A stretch of 27,513 nt of DNA from Paenibacillaceae bacterium UBA6304 (GCA_002439285.1 DJTQ01000278.1:1-27513), one strand, 5' to 3'. Positions 1 through 8,140 are shown, counted from the stretch's first letter. Numbers and translations: made by a program. Notes: generated by a model from the letters alone, not told the origin.

Positions 1-723
1 ATCATCGTAGCCATGATGCGTGATCAGCTGCAGCAGCATTTGCGTTACCACGGCGAATGTCTTTTCGCCCTCCCCGGCGATACCGCAAATCTCGGAGGCG
101 ATTAAATTAATGGACACAGGCACACCCTGCACCCGATCGAACTCCAGAGCCAGTCGCTGCGGTTCCATAAGCAGCGGATCGCTTTCCATAATGATCGCTT
201 GCTTGGTGTAATTGATGCGAAGCGCGGACGGAACGCTGCCTACCCCCAACCGAAGGGATAAGAAATCCGGAGAAGACGGCGTTCTTTCCCAAAGCCGGTT
301 ATCGATCTCCTGGATTCTCTGCAAACAGGCGACAGGGTCAGGACTCATCTCGTTCATCGCCTTAATCTGCTGTTCTCTCGCCAGTTGAAGCTCGCTTCTG
401 CTGTCGGCAATAAATTGCAGATACTTTTTCTCGCGTTCCTTCTTCTTCTTCTTGTATTTCTTGATCTGAGAAGCAGCCGTGGTCAAAGACACAATTAAAG
501 TCATGACCGTCATGGCAATCGACAGCATCATAAACATTGATTGAGAGGTCAATGCCAGCAGCATCGTTATGACGAGCATGACCGCCGGAGGAGCCAGCAA
601 GGCAAACCAGGCAATTTCAGGCTTCTCATACGCATGCGGCGGATTCGGAATTTCGATCTCTCCGCTCGGCATTTCCGATAAAAATCGGGGTTGACGGCTG
701 AATTCATATTTTTCGTTAATCAT
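1..723 (-). CDS. EssC/EccC-like type VII secretion ATPase, N-terminal part (cut by left edge)
   Basis: The visible 241 residues resemble the membrane-anchor region of EssC, the FtsK/SpoIIIE-type ATPase that powers type VII secretion. A short cytosolic start with the PRFLSEMPSGEIEIPNPP segment leads to two membrane helices at about residues 37-58 and 62-82. A strongly basic coiled-coil stretch (YKKKKKEREKKYLQF) follows, then the start of the cytosolic ATPase arm. The ATG at 723 has a GAGG ribosome site that overlaps the upstream stop codon. Bacillota EssC proteins usually begin with two FHA domains of about 200 residues. Those are absent here, so the N-terminus resembles actinobacterial EccC in layout. 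The P-loop domains lie outside the window, so the ATPase call rests on family resemblance only. It is the last visible gene of the operon that starts near 9590. Confidence 0.8.
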   Translation of the reverse strand, partial: MINEKYEFSRQPRFLSEMPSGEIEIPNPPHAYEKPEIAWFALLAPPAVMLVITMLLALTSQSMFMMLSIAMTVMTLIVSLTTAASQIKKYKKKKKEREKKYLQFIADSRSELQLAREQQIKAMNEMSPDPVACLQRIQEIDNRLWERTPSSPDFLSLRLGVGSVPSALRINYTKQAIIMESDPLLMEPQRLALEFDRVQGVPVSINLIASEICGIAGEGEKTFAVVTQMLLQLITHHGYDD

Positions 724-730
724 AAATACC

Positions 731-1558
731 TCACGATATCGTTATGACTTTGACTGCCTGCCCGCCTGACAGCGACATCCGGTACCACTCCCGGCGGTTG
801 CAGAAATAGAGAGAATCATCCAGGATATGCAGATAATCGGCAGCCTCACCGTAAATTCGAATCTTGCCGCCCGTTTCGGGATCGATTCGGTAGATCGAGT
901 TCTCATTACTCCGATTCGCGCAATAAAGATAGCGCCCGTCCGTATTCAGACTGCTTGGTGAGACATCTCCGTAAACTTGACTCTCCCCGGTATGCAGATC
1001 GAGCACGGTCAGCAGATAATGGTTTCTTTTATCCGCGAAGGCCAACCTGTGTCCCAGCTTGATCAAATGGACCGCTCCGGCTTCCGATACCAGTTCCCGG
1101 TTACTTCCCGATGGACTACAGCTCCTAATTCCTTGTAGCGTGACATAGTAGATCACATCCCTATCCACGACAAAAGTCTCAATCGGCTCATCCGTGATGC
1201 GAGATTCGTTCTTGCCGTTTAGGAGACTACGATAGATTTTCTGATCTGTCTCACTGACGTAATACAGCCAGTCCTCGCTGCGAATCAACCCGTACACCGG
1301 GCGATCCAGCAGGACTTCGGAGGTTCGTGAAGCTATGTCCCATCTGCAGAGACGATTGCCTTGTATCTGATCGCTATAGTAAACCGAATCGTAGGATGGG
1401 TTCATAAACCAGAACACACCGTCTACCAGAGTCGTCTCTCCTGAATCTTCACTTTTATAAAATGTACCGGAATAATTCCGCAGATCCGCGAGGAACAGGA
1501 TTCCTTCTTGTTTTAAAGCCAATCCACCGTTATGAATGTTGCCGTTCACGGTATTCAT
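731..1558 (-). CDS. DUF5050-like beta-propeller protein of the secretion locus
   Basis: This is a protein of about 275 residues without an obvious signal peptide or membrane segment. It is built of repeated motifs of the type 'xLYYxxxxDxxIYRxxxxG' (DWLYYVSETDQKIYR, RYLYCANRSNENSIYR, DSLYFCNRREWYR). This is the pattern of DUF5050 and related beta-propeller proteins that read 'value is shown to user' style repeats. I chose the ATG at 1558 because it directly follows the stop of the YukD-like gene. The reading frame is open for another 40 codons upstream, but those overlap that gene and look unlike the family start. A GTG three codons later, better spaced from the AGAAGGG site, is an alternative. 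Its place between the ubiquitin-like protein and EssC suggests a role in the secretion apparatus. The molecular function is unknown. Confidence 0.72.
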   Translation of the reverse strand: MNTVNGNIHNGGLALKQEGILFLADLRNYSGTFYKSEDSGETTLVDGVFWFMNPSYDSVYYSDQIQGNRLCRWDIASRTSEVLLDRPVYGLIRSEDWLYYVSETDQKIYRSLLNGKNESRITDEPIETFVVDRDVIYYVTLQGIRSCSPSGSNRELVSEAGAVHLIKLGHRLAFADKRNHYLLTVLDLHTGESQVYGDVSPSSLNTDGRYLYCANRSNENSIYRIDPETGGKIRIYGEAADYLHILDDSLYFCNRREWYRMSLSGGQAVKVITIS

Positions 1559-1563
1559 CCCTT

Positions 1564-1794
1564 CTACACGAGAGTAAGCAGAGCCCCATCCACTACGCCC
1601 TCTTCTTCCAGCGTTCGGGATGGGTCCAGGATCCGGCCCAACGGCTCCGCTTGCAGCCGACTCTCCGGCCCGGTCCACAGCCCGAGCGCTTCGGACAGCA
1701 TGGACAAAAGCTCCTCCGGGGTGACAAACACCGGAATTTTAAGCTCTTTCGTCATTTGCGGCCCGGCCTGGAAAGTAACCATAATATAGTCCAC
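1564..1794 (-). CDS. YukD/EsaB-like ubiquitin-fold protein
   Basis: This 76-residue protein has the size and pattern of the YukD/EsaB family, small ubiquitin-fold proteins encoded in most Bacillota type VII secretion loci and thought to regulate or assemble the system. Visible signs are the N-terminal strand (VDYIMVTFQ) and the central helix (TPEELLSMLSEAL). After these comes the C-terminal 'R.L..EGVVDGALLTLV' segment, which matches the end of ubiquitin-like folds: 'L.DGD.L.L'. The start is a GTG at 1794 with an AAGGA site 9 bases upstream, 18 bases after the previous stop. No di-glycine end is present, so conjugation is not expected. It sits between the pilus-type genes and EssC, which is the main reason to read the locus as hybrid. 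Confidence 0.75.
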   Translation of the reverse strand: MDYIMVTFQAGPQMTKELKIPVFVTPEELLSMLSEALGLWTGPESRLQAEPLGRILDPSRTLEEEGVVDGALLTLV

Positions 1795-1812
1795 GCCGTC
1801 ACATCCTTTGGG

Positions 1813-2316
1813 TTAGTTTTTGATGGAGAGGATGAGGGTGCGTTCGGAAGTGAGCTTCGTGGGTGTATCTTCCCCGGCATCCTCGGCCAGCTTCAAATAC
1901 TTGGTTTTGAATTTGTATTCGGTTTCGGCCTTCATTTCGACTTTTGTAACGATTTGCTCCGATGCAAGGTCCTCTTCGTCTTCGAAGGCTAGTTCGACGA
2001 TAAACTCGTTGTATTTGCCGTCATTGGACCTAAAGACCAATTTACTGGAAGATTGCCCCTTATTTGTCCAAGTGAAATTCATGGCGTCCTCGAACGATTC
2101 GGAAAAATATCGAACGAATTTCTCCTCATTGACTTGAGCATCCAAATTTATCTGAAACTCGTATTCCAGGCTTCGATCTTTGGCAGAACGCGCCGCGTTC
2201 GTCAAGGCTGTCCCTAAGTTAATCTTCTCTTTCGTCAGATTCATAATTTCGCCGATAGGCTGCAAAAGAACAACTGCCAAAAAGACGACAAATGCCCCGA
2301 TCGCTACATTCTTCAT
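1813..2316 (-). CDS. Single-span exported protein, possible TadE/TadG-like pseudopilin
   Basis: This 167-residue protein has one N-terminal hydrophobic helix (about residues 4-24) preceded by MKN. A helical stretch follows (KEKINLGTALTNAARSAKDRSLEYEFQ), then a charged extracytoplasmic domain rich in beta-type pattern. The layout of one N-terminal helix continuing into an amphipathic helix resembles pseudopilins such as TadE/TadG, but I do not recognise a family motif. The ATG at 2316 overlaps the stop of the upstream gene in an ATGA, so the two are probably translationally coupled. The pair may form minor pilins or a membrane-anchored stalk. That role is inferred from position and topology only. 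Confidence 0.65.
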   Translation of the reverse strand: MKNVAIGAFVVFLAVVLLQPIGEIMNLTKEKINLGTALTNAARSAKDRSLEYEFQINLDAQVNEEKFVRYFSESFEDAMNFTWTNKGQSSSKLVFRSNDGKYNEFIVELAFEDEEDLASEQIVTKVEMKAETEYKFKTKYLKLAEDAGEDTPTKLTSERTLILSIKN

Positions 2317-2840
2317 GATCTTTCACACTTTTGGTCTGGGTCATCATACAGATATTTGCAATACTCGAGGTCCTTATAATGTTTGAGACCGATCGTTTTC
2401 AACGTGAAGGAAACCGGAAGCTCCCTCTCCAGCGTATCTCCCCACAATTTGATGCTGAAGGGATAAACCGCCTTAATAGTTACCGTTACAGGTTCTCCCC
2501 GCTGTCGGTATGGTTTATTGTCATCCAGATCATTCTCATAGACCGAGGCATCATTGCCGCCTTCGGCAGAATGTTCATTCGAATCGTCCGGTTCCTTCCG
2601 CACGGAAATTTCGATGTCGTCAGCCCGCTTCTTAAAAATCGGCCGGTCCTTCAAGTTCTCCAGCACTTCTTCTTTATAATCTTCTTTGAGGTAGTTATCG
2701 CTCGCCACAATTTGCGTTACATTGAAGGTTTCCACGATAAGCGTCGTATACCACGGGAAGAAGTAAATGAAATTCGTAAAGATGAATATGGCTACCGTTA
2801 CCAAAATGGAAATCAGGATGGATTTAGCAAATGCGCGCAT
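2313..2840 (-). CDS. Single-span exported protein with acidic linker, unknown function
   Basis: This 175-residue protein has a membrane helix at about residues 8-30, then an external domain containing an acidic low-complexity stretch (about residues 84-112, rich in D, E, N and S). A beta-rich segment follows (GEPVTVTIKAVYPFSIKLW). The C-terminus has two cysteines (EYCKYLYDDPDQKCERS) that could form a disulfide outside the cell. The ATG at 2840 has an AGGTGA site 5 bases upstream. It overlaps the following gene by four bases. I do not recognise the family. The 'TVTIKAVYPF' pattern followed by a final globular strand is seen in TadE/TadG-type minor pilins and in other exported proteins, so a pseudopilin role is possible but unproven. 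Confidence 0.63.
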   Translation of the reverse strand: MRAFAKSILISILVTVAIFIFTNFIYFFPWYTTLIVETFNVTQIVASDNYLKEDYKEEVLENLKDRPIFKKRADDIEISVRKEPDDSNEHSAEGGNDASVYENDLDDNKPYRQRGEPVTVTIKAVYPFSIKLWGDTLERELPVSFTLKTIGLKHYKDLEYCKYLYDDPDQKCERS

Positions 2841-2867
2841 TTAGATCACCTAAAAGGGTGAGGGAGA

Positions 2868-3095
2868 TTAACTCCCCCCACCAATATTCCCCTGAATGAG
2901 ATCATTGAACAGATACGACCAAATAGAATCGATCCACTCGTTTAATTTCCCGCCTTGCAGATAGGTCACAACCGCTGCAATAATCACAATTACCGCGACT
3001 GTAATAGCAATCTGCTTTACCCCGATATCCCCGGTTTCATCACTCCAAAACGAACGTTTCTTCACCTGTTCAAGCTCTTTGTTTTTGTTTTTCAT
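2868..3095 (-). CDS. Flp-like small single-span protein (candidate pilin)
   Basis: The product is 75 residues: a charged start, the segment SFWSDETGDIGVKQIA, a very hydrophobic helix (about residues 27-45) and a short tail ending in GNIGGGS. Size, layout and position match Flp1-type type IVb pilins. If a prepilin peptidase cut after the glycine of ETG, mature position 5 would be a lysine rather than the glutamate usual for type IV pilins, so processing is doubtful. The ATG at 3095 has a strong GGGGAGG site 10 bases upstream. No WXG motif is present and the hydrophobic core argues against a WXG100 substrate. It could be the filament subunit of the Tad-like machine or a small structural membrane protein. 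Confidence 0.65.
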   Translation of the reverse strand: MKNKNKELEQVKKRSFWSDETGDIGVKQIAITVAVIVIIAAVVTYLQGGKLNEWIDSIWSYLFNDLIQGNIGGGS

Positions 3096-3124
3096 ATAAC
3101 CAAATCCTCCCCATAATCAATTCT

Positions 3125-4006
3125 TTATTGAAACATTTTGATAGAATCCAAAATCGTGAATAAATAGTAAATTACAATATAAATCCCGAGCACCCCGATC
3201 AGCACCAGCTGAATTCGCGAATTCGTCCGCTGTCTGCGCTCCAAATCTTCTTCCAGCGCCAGAATCCGGTAACTGTCCACCTCGTTCTTGAGATAGACCA
3301 TCTGCGAGATGTTGTCGTACCCTTTCAACCGGGTTTCCATCAGATCGCAGAACTTGATGATGTAATGGATCGGCACCCGTTTCTTAAGCTGCTTCAACGC
3401 GTAATCCTCACCATAATCGATATTGTCGAGCATAACGCCGAGTTCTTCCTGCATATCCTTATTCGCATTAGGAAGGTAATCACGGATGACATCCGCAAGA
3501 TAAATGTTGACCGACTTAGAATACTGGTAATACACCATACTGTAGAACGCAGGAAAGTCGAACGCGATATTCTTGTTCTTCTTCTCGATCTTCTTCTCCA
3601 TCTCCGAGACCGGATACATCCAGCCGAGGATAATGAAGATGGCGGTGACAAACCCTAGCAATTGATTGGCGGTCATCAGGATCATGGTGGCAACCAGCCC
3701 GGCCAGAGCATAGAATAGCTGTTCCGCCCGCAGCTCTTCCGGCTTCATTGTTAAATCCAGCCGATCGATCATCTTCTGAAACCGGAGCTTCTCCGCACTA
3801 CCCATAAGCTTGCCGACATACTTAATAGAGAAATTGCGCTTGAAGTTCTGGAACTTCTGATTGAACTGGGCATTCTTCCGTTCCTTTATGTACTTGCGGT
3901 TCCGCTTCTTTTGTTTGCCGTGAACGGGCCGGAAGAAGGGATAGATAAATACTTTCACCAGATAAATAACCGCGATGAACGCGGCAAGCTTCGCCAGAAA
4001 ACTCAT
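3125..4006 (-). CDS. TadC-like inner-membrane platform protein (T2SSF-type)
   Basis: The 293-residue protein has a membrane helix at residues 3-24, a long basic cytosolic segment (KQKKRNRKYIKERKN, about 31-45), two helices at about 97-132, a cytosolic helical domain (about 145-255) and a last helix at about 268-288. This is the topology of the GspF/TadC platform proteins on which the motor ATPase acts. The helical segment after 'FDFPAFYSMVYYQYSKSVNIYLA' corresponds to the T2SSF domain. The gene overlaps the TadB-like gene by four bases (ATGA), typical of coupled tadB-tadC pairs. Sequence is diverged from the classical Caulobacter or Aggregatibacter proteins, so the C rather than B assignment follows gene order. 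Confidence 0.75.
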   Translation of the reverse strand: MSFLAKLAAFIAVIYLVKVFIYPFFRPVHGKQKKRNRKYIKERKNAQFNQKFQNFKRNFSIKYVGKLMGSAEKLRFQKMIDRLDLTMKPEELRAEQLFYALAGLVATMILMTANQLLGFVTAIFIILGWMYPVSEMEKKIEKKNKNIAFDFPAFYSMVYYQYSKSVNIYLADVIRDYLPNANKDMQEELGVMLDNIDYGEDYALKQLKKRVPIHYIIKFCDLMETRLKGYDNISQMVYLKNEVDSYRILALEEDLERRQRTNSRIQLVLIGVLGIYIVIYYLFTILDSIKMFQ

Positions 4007-4986
4007 TTGGGATCACTCCCCGGTCCAAGGTTGCCCTGAAGCGCCTGCGTGCGGGCAAAGCTGATGCAGATGATGCTGATCATTAACGTATTGATGACTT
4101 TGCCGAAGGTTCCGTACAGCATGAACTCCCGGAAATCCTCGACCGATAAAGCATATAGAAAGAACAGAACAATAATGACCGTTTTGAGCAGAAAATCCCG
4201 GTTCATCTTCCGGAAGATCCGATCCTTCCGCGCATTAATCTCACGCAACACTGCATTCTCATCGACGATGTCGAGAAAAATGTCCGCCATCCCTTTCCGC
4301 TCGTTATACTCGAATACGATCGCCTTTTTCGTGAAGTTATCGAACTTCGGACCAAGCTGGCGGTTAAGCAGTGTGATCGCCTGTTTGAAAGAGTATCCGT
4401 TATTCTCGCAGTTATCGATGAACTGCTGGAAATAGGGCCGGATGCCGGGTTTGATGTATTCGTCGCTCTCCATGACCTTCTTGATCGCGACCAGCACCCC
4501 TTCTCTCGCTAAAGGGCAGATGATGTCTTCGGCATCCATGATGCTCTCCATCTTCTCCGCCTTGATCGCCTTGGATTGCATTACGAAGTACGTAAGCAGC
4601 CCGATGAATATAGCTACCGTAACGACCACGGCCAGAGTCACATTCTGCATGAAGATAACGACCACCAATACCACGATCGCAAAACAGATGCATAACAGGG
4701 AGGTGAAACTCTCCAGGGTCAGCGGCAAGTTAAAATCCAGGATCAAACCTTCGACCAGCCGGTTGTACTTGGCGTATACATTTTCCTTCCGCTTGACGAT
4801 CCGCTCTTTCTTGATCCGCTCCAAATACCGTTTCGTGTTGTATCTGCCCAGGTGCTCGGCCAATGTATCCAGCAGCCCCAAGAAGAAACGTCCCGTCCCT
4901 TCAAAGAAACGAACTTCAAACACGGCATTGAATACGATGAATGCAGTAACACCGAAGAATAGACTAATGATTGAAGTTGTATCCAT
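4003..4986 (-). CDS. TadB-like inner-membrane platform protein (T2SSF-type)
   Basis: This protein of about 327 residues has a membrane helix near the N-terminus (about 4-25), a basic cytosolic region with KRYLERIKKERIVKRKE, paired helices at about 92-135, a helical T2SSF-type domain containing 'QFIDNCENNGYSFKQAITLL', and C-terminal helices at about 262-310. It is the first of the two platform proteins. I chose the ATG at 4986 because an AGAGGAG site lies 10 bases upstream. An earlier ATG at 5010 gives eight more residues with a weaker site. Either start overlaps the end of the CpaF-like gene by 23 or 47 bases. It is expected to work with the TadC-like protein as a membrane rotor for the CpaF-like ATPase. 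Confidence 0.76.
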   Translation of the reverse strand: MDTTSIISLFFGVTAFIVFNAVFEVRFFEGTGRFFLGLLDTLAEHLGRYNTKRYLERIKKERIVKRKENVYAKYNRLVEGLILDFNLPLTLESFTSLLCICFAIVVLVVVIFMQNVTLAVVVTVAIFIGLLTYFVMQSKAIKAEKMESIMDAEDIICPLAREGVLVAIKKVMESDEYIKPGIRPYFQQFIDNCENNGYSFKQAITLLNRQLGPKFDNFTKKAIVFEYNERKGMADIFLDIVDENAVLREINARKDRIFRKMNRDFLLKTVIIVLFFLYALSVEDFREFMLYGTFGKVINTLMISIICISFARTQALQGNLGPGSDPK

Positions 4987-6433
4987 GGAATCCGTACTCC
5001 TCTGTATCATCTTCCCCGGGCGGCGTCGTCAGGAACTCGAACCGGCTGCGTTTGATTCCCGCCTTGATCATGGTTTGCTGAACCTTCTCGGAGAGCATAC
5101 CGACTCGCTTGTGCTTCCCGACGATCTTCAGTACCCGGTGAGTTTCCTCTTCTTCCAATACATCATCCGAGATAAACTTGTAGATCGGGTTGACGATCGG
5201 CTCCAAGCCTTCGGAACCAAGTACCTCCGAAATAGACGTAACCTTCCGTGTTCCGTCGGCCAGTTTCTCCTGGAAAACGATGAACTTGACGGCGCTGCAA
5301 ATGTTTCGTAAAGCAAGTTCCGCCGGCTCGTTCGAAGCCATCAGATAGGCGGTCAAGAAGCGGTAGATCGCTTCCCGGTCTCCCTCGGCATGCAGCGTTG
5401 TGAAGAAGAAGTGGCCGGTCTGCGCCGCCCGGAGTGCGGTAGCGAATTCACCCGGCGTCCGAAGTTCCCCCGGCCCGATCCAGTGCGGTGACTGCCGCAT
5501 CGCATTGATCAGGAGGTTCTCCATCGTAGCCGGGCTGGCATCGTCGTCATCCGGAACGGATTCGTACTGCAGGACGTCGTTGATGATTCGTCCATGCTCG
5601 CTGTTCCCTTCCCGGCGCAGCAGCCGCATTTCCGACGGATTCTCGATCGTGATAATCCGGGACAACGGATTGATCTCTCTAACCATCATTTCGTTCAGCG
5701 TCGTCTTCCCACTCCCTGTCGGTCCTACCGTGATCCAGGACAGATCCGCCTTCGGCAATAGAGACAACAGCTTGAACATATTCACGGAGAAAGATTCGTT
5801 CTTGATCATCATTTCCGGGGTAATACTTTTCTTGCTGAATTTCCGGATGACTACTGCCGGCATATCGTAAGGAGAGATGTCGGCATGCGTAGCATTAACC
5901 CGGTAACCTTCGATCGTTCTGGCATTGACCATCGGGATTTTCGGCGTGAGCCGGACCTTCGAAACCCCGAGTAGCTTGGAAATGATCCGTTCCAAATGCT
6001 CACGGTCGATGAAATGTTGATCCCACGGCAAGGTCTTCCCGCCGGACTCGACAAAAATCTGCTCCGTCCCGTTGATTCTAATTTCATCGATCGTCGGATC
6101 TTCCATCGCTTTCGTGATCGGGCCATAGTGGGTGATTTCGTCAATCAGGGCTCTTTTCAAATCGACTAGCTCGTAATATCCCTCGACGACCGGCCGCTGC
6201 GATTCGACAAATTCGTAGATATACGATTTGGTCATTTCCCGTTTTCGTGCGGGGTCGTTTTCCCGTCTGAAAGCATGAGTTGCCACTTTCGTAATATATT
6301 TCTGGCAAAGCTCCAGCGCTTCTTCAAACAGAATCGTGGTGTACTTATTCTTCAGATCCTCCATATCCTCTTTTTTGGAGATCTGATGACTTACTTTCTG
6401 CTGCATATCGCTGATTTTCGCGCGAGTAAGCAT
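4964..6433 (-). CDS. CpaF/TadA-family secretion ATPase
   Basis: This is a 489-residue cytosolic ATPase of the type II/IV secretion superfamily, expected to drive assembly on the TadB/TadC-like platform. Visible features are an N-terminal helical domain (about 1-100), the PAS-like N-domain with 'MEDPTIDEIRINGTEQIFVE' (109-128), and Walker A GPTGSGKT at 237-244. The Asp-box position reads TIENPSEMRL (262-271), and the Walker B/His-box region reads WIGPGELRTPGEF and TTLHAEGDREA (about 318-355). In typical CpaF proteins the Asp box reads TIED and Walker B is followed by VGEVRGGE, so this copy is diverged, with Asn for Asp and a proline in Walker B. The ATG at 6433 has GGAGGGG 9 bases upstream and starts 18 bases after the CpaE-like gene. 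Confidence 0.9.
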   Translation of the reverse strand: MLTRAKISDMQQKVSHQISKKEDMEDLKNKYTTILFEEALELCQKYITKVATHAFRRENDPARKREMTKSYIYEFVESQRPVVEGYYELVDLKRALIDEITHYGPITKAMEDPTIDEIRINGTEQIFVESGGKTLPWDQHFIDREHLERIISKLLGVSKVRLTPKIPMVNARTIEGYRVNATHADISPYDMPAVVIRKFSKKSITPEMMIKNESFSVNMFKLLSLLPKADLSWITVGPTGSGKTTLNEMMVREINPLSRIITIENPSEMRLLRREGNSEHGRIINDVLQYESVPDDDDASPATMENLLINAMRQSPHWIGPGELRTPGEFATALRAAQTGHFFFTTLHAEGDREAIYRFLTAYLMASNEPAELALRNICSAVKFIVFQEKLADGTRKVTSISEVLGSEGLEPIVNPIYKFISDDVLEEEETHRVLKIVGKHKRVGMLSEKVQQTMIKAGIKRSRFEFLTTPPGEDDTEEYGFHGYNFNH

Positions 6434-6451
6434 ATCCGTTTCGCCCCTCCC

Positions 6452-7279
6452 TTACTGGTTGCCTAGGATATCCGCAAGACGCCTCATCCCTTTAAGAAAA
6501 TGCCTGTTGACCAGCGGGTTATCCCTCACGTAGAGCTTGCCTTCTAGAGAAGCGGCATACGCCGCTTTGACGAATGGCAGCGCCGCGACGATATTGAAGC
6601 CGAACTCCTTGAGTCCCTTATAATCGTAGTTAATATCCTGCATGTTCATAAGGATGACGCTGGTAAACTTCGCTGTGCTGATTCCGACCGAGGAGGCGAA
6701 ATCGAGCATCCGTACCATATTGCTGGAAGCCTCAATCCGCTCCGTTGCGGTAAAAAAGCCGATATGCGAATATTTCATTGCCCCCAGGCAAAACTCAAGC
6801 GGGGGATTGTTCGGAATATCCAGCAGGATGATATCGAACATTCCTTTTAACGTATCAATGACCCGCTCCAGATGCTCGAATTCGAAATCAAGATATTCTT
6901 CGATCAGATCATGCGGACTCGGGGATAGCAGATACAGCCGCTCGTACTTCGTTGCTTGTAGTTCTTCCCGAAAATCCACCTTGTCGCTCTTAAGCACCTT
7001 GATCAGTCCGCTGGATTTTTTGCTCGGCTTGGCATCCAAATAATTATGTAGATTCGGATTGAACACCTTCAGATCGACGATGCAAGTATTCAACCCCTTC
7101 TGCGCCAGCATATATCCGAGATTGCTGATAATAAGCGCATTGTCGACCATGTCACAGGCGGGGATGAAGCCAACCACGCTGTAGATCAGCTTGCTCTCCT
7201 GCATCTCGGTACCGACCAGATCTTTAGCCGAGATTTTATTCAAAACGTCGTCGAGCTTCAGTCCTTCGTTTCGATCCAT
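6452..7279 (-). CDS. CpaE/MinD-like protein with a degenerate P-loop
   Basis: The 275-residue protein has the MinD/CpaE fold pattern: first strand 'LIYSVVGF', the helix 'LIISNLGYMLAQKGLNTCIVDLKVFNPNLHNYL', the strand 'FDIILLDIPNNPPLE' (Walker B-like, residues near 150), and the C-terminal 'FNIVAALPFVKAAYAASLEGK' segment. Where MinD-type ATPases have KGGxGKT, this protein reads FIPACDMVDNAL, so both the signature and the P-loop lysines are gone and ATP hydrolysis is unlikely. In Tad systems CpaE/TadZ localises the apparatus, and atypical TadZ proteins without a full Walker A are known. The ATG at 7279 has a GGAGGTGG site. The gene overlaps the previous one by 22 bases. It may pair with the second CpaE-like protein encoded at 8141. 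Confidence 0.8.
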   Translation of the reverse strand: MDRNEGLKLDDVLNKISAKDLVGTEMQESKLIYSVVGFIPACDMVDNALIISNLGYMLAQKGLNTCIVDLKVFNPNLHNYLDAKPSKKSSGLIKVLKSDKVDFREELQATKYERLYLLSPSPHDLIEEYLDFEFEHLERVIDTLKGMFDIILLDIPNNPPLEFCLGAMKYSHIGFFTATERIEASSNMVRMLDFASSVGISTAKFTSVILMNMQDINYDYKGLKEFGFNIVAALPFVKAAYAASLEGKLYVRDNPLVNRHFLKGMRRLADILGNQ

Positions 7280-8136
7280 GATTCCACCTCCCTTTGCAGG
7301 GTAGGCAGCTCATCCAAAATCACCTGGCTGTTCTTCCGGCTCAGAATCGTGATCAGGTATTTCTTATTGTCAAATCCGTTGTATTTGGCGAAATTATTGA
7401 TCTGTTCCCTCGTCCCCTCGAGAAGGAGCGACCTTGGCTGAATGTTTTTCAGGAACTCATCGCTCTTCATCGCTTCCTGCCGTTTGTCCTCGCTCAGCTT
7501 GAGCACTTCCTTGTACACTTCATAAATCGAGTGGCTGCTGGAATTGAGCATATCCCGGATTTCGATGCTCTCGAACAGAATCTCCGTGCGTATCCCGGAG
7601 CCCGAGACAAATCCGGCATTCGGATTGCCGGTGACCCCGCCACCGCCGGATTCATCCTCATAAGAAACGCGAATCCGTACGTTGTCTCCAGGCATCAGAA
7701 TGTCTCCGCCCGCTTCCAGGAAGTTATAGGGCAAGGTAAGCACTTCGTGATCATCCTCGAGCGCATACAACCACTCGTTCTGTTTGGGCTTTTCATCCAT
7801 GAGCTGATCCTTGTACAAAACGCTCTTATCGCGCAGATAATACTTGGTGAATTTATCTTTCACATTGTCGAGGTCCTCGGCCAGAATCATGTCTTCGGTA
7901 TATTCCTTCCGGATAATCGAGTATTTCTGAATGTCTTTTTCCGTCAGGGCAACGTACGCCGGAATACCGCCGTCTTGATTAACCCTTAGCACCTCCACCG
8001 TGTCTTTAGCCGCCTCGTTCGCGTTGTTCAAAACGAACAGCGATATGATGATTACTGCGATACTGAACAGTAACGCGAGTATTTTTTTGAAGAGCTTTTT
8101 GTTTGGGGAGACGCTCTTTACTGTACTTAGATCCAT
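7258..8136 (-). CDS. CpaB/RcpC-like SAF-domain membrane protein
   Basis: This protein of 292 residues begins with a basic start and one membrane helix (about residues 18-38). An extracytoplasmic SAF-type segment follows, with 'VALTEKDIQKYSIIRKEYTEDMI', 'LAEDLDN' and 'YLRDKSVLYKDQL' (about 60-110). Next is a C-terminal CpaB/RcpC-like domain including 'GDILMPGDNVRIRVSYEDE' (about 142-160). CpaB/RcpC proteins stabilise the external part of Tad systems. In a Gram-positive cell without a secretin this one would face the cell wall. I chose ATG 8136, which has GGAGGG 11 bases upstream and starts 4 bases after the previous stop. A GTG at 8148 directly abuts the same site and is less likely. Confidence 0.8.
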   Translation of the reverse strand: MDLSTVKSVSPNKKLFKKILALLFSIAVIIISLFVLNNANEAAKDTVEVLRVNQDGGIPAYVALTEKDIQKYSIIRKEYTEDMILAEDLDNVKDKFTKYYLRDKSVLYKDQLMDEKPKQNEWLYALEDDHEVLTLPYNFLEAGGDILMPGDNVRIRVSYEDESGGGGVTGNPNAGFVSGSGIRTEILFESIEIRDMLNSSSHSIYEVYKEVLKLSEDKRQEAMKSDEFLKNIQPRSLLLEGTREQINNFAKYNGFDNKKYLITILSRKNSQVILDELPTLQREVESWIETKD

Positions 8137-8140
8137 TGTG

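Noticed and set aside
2868..3095. The 75-residue protein as a WXG100/EsxA substrate
   Set aside because: It has a membrane-length hydrophobic helix and no WXG turn, so it fits a Flp-like peptide better.
4442..5311. A 289-codon plus-strand frame opposite the tadB/cpaF-like genes
   Set aside because: It lies antisense to two genes with clear motifs and overlapping starts. Its product is S/T/R/M-rich without domain pattern and has no ribosome site.
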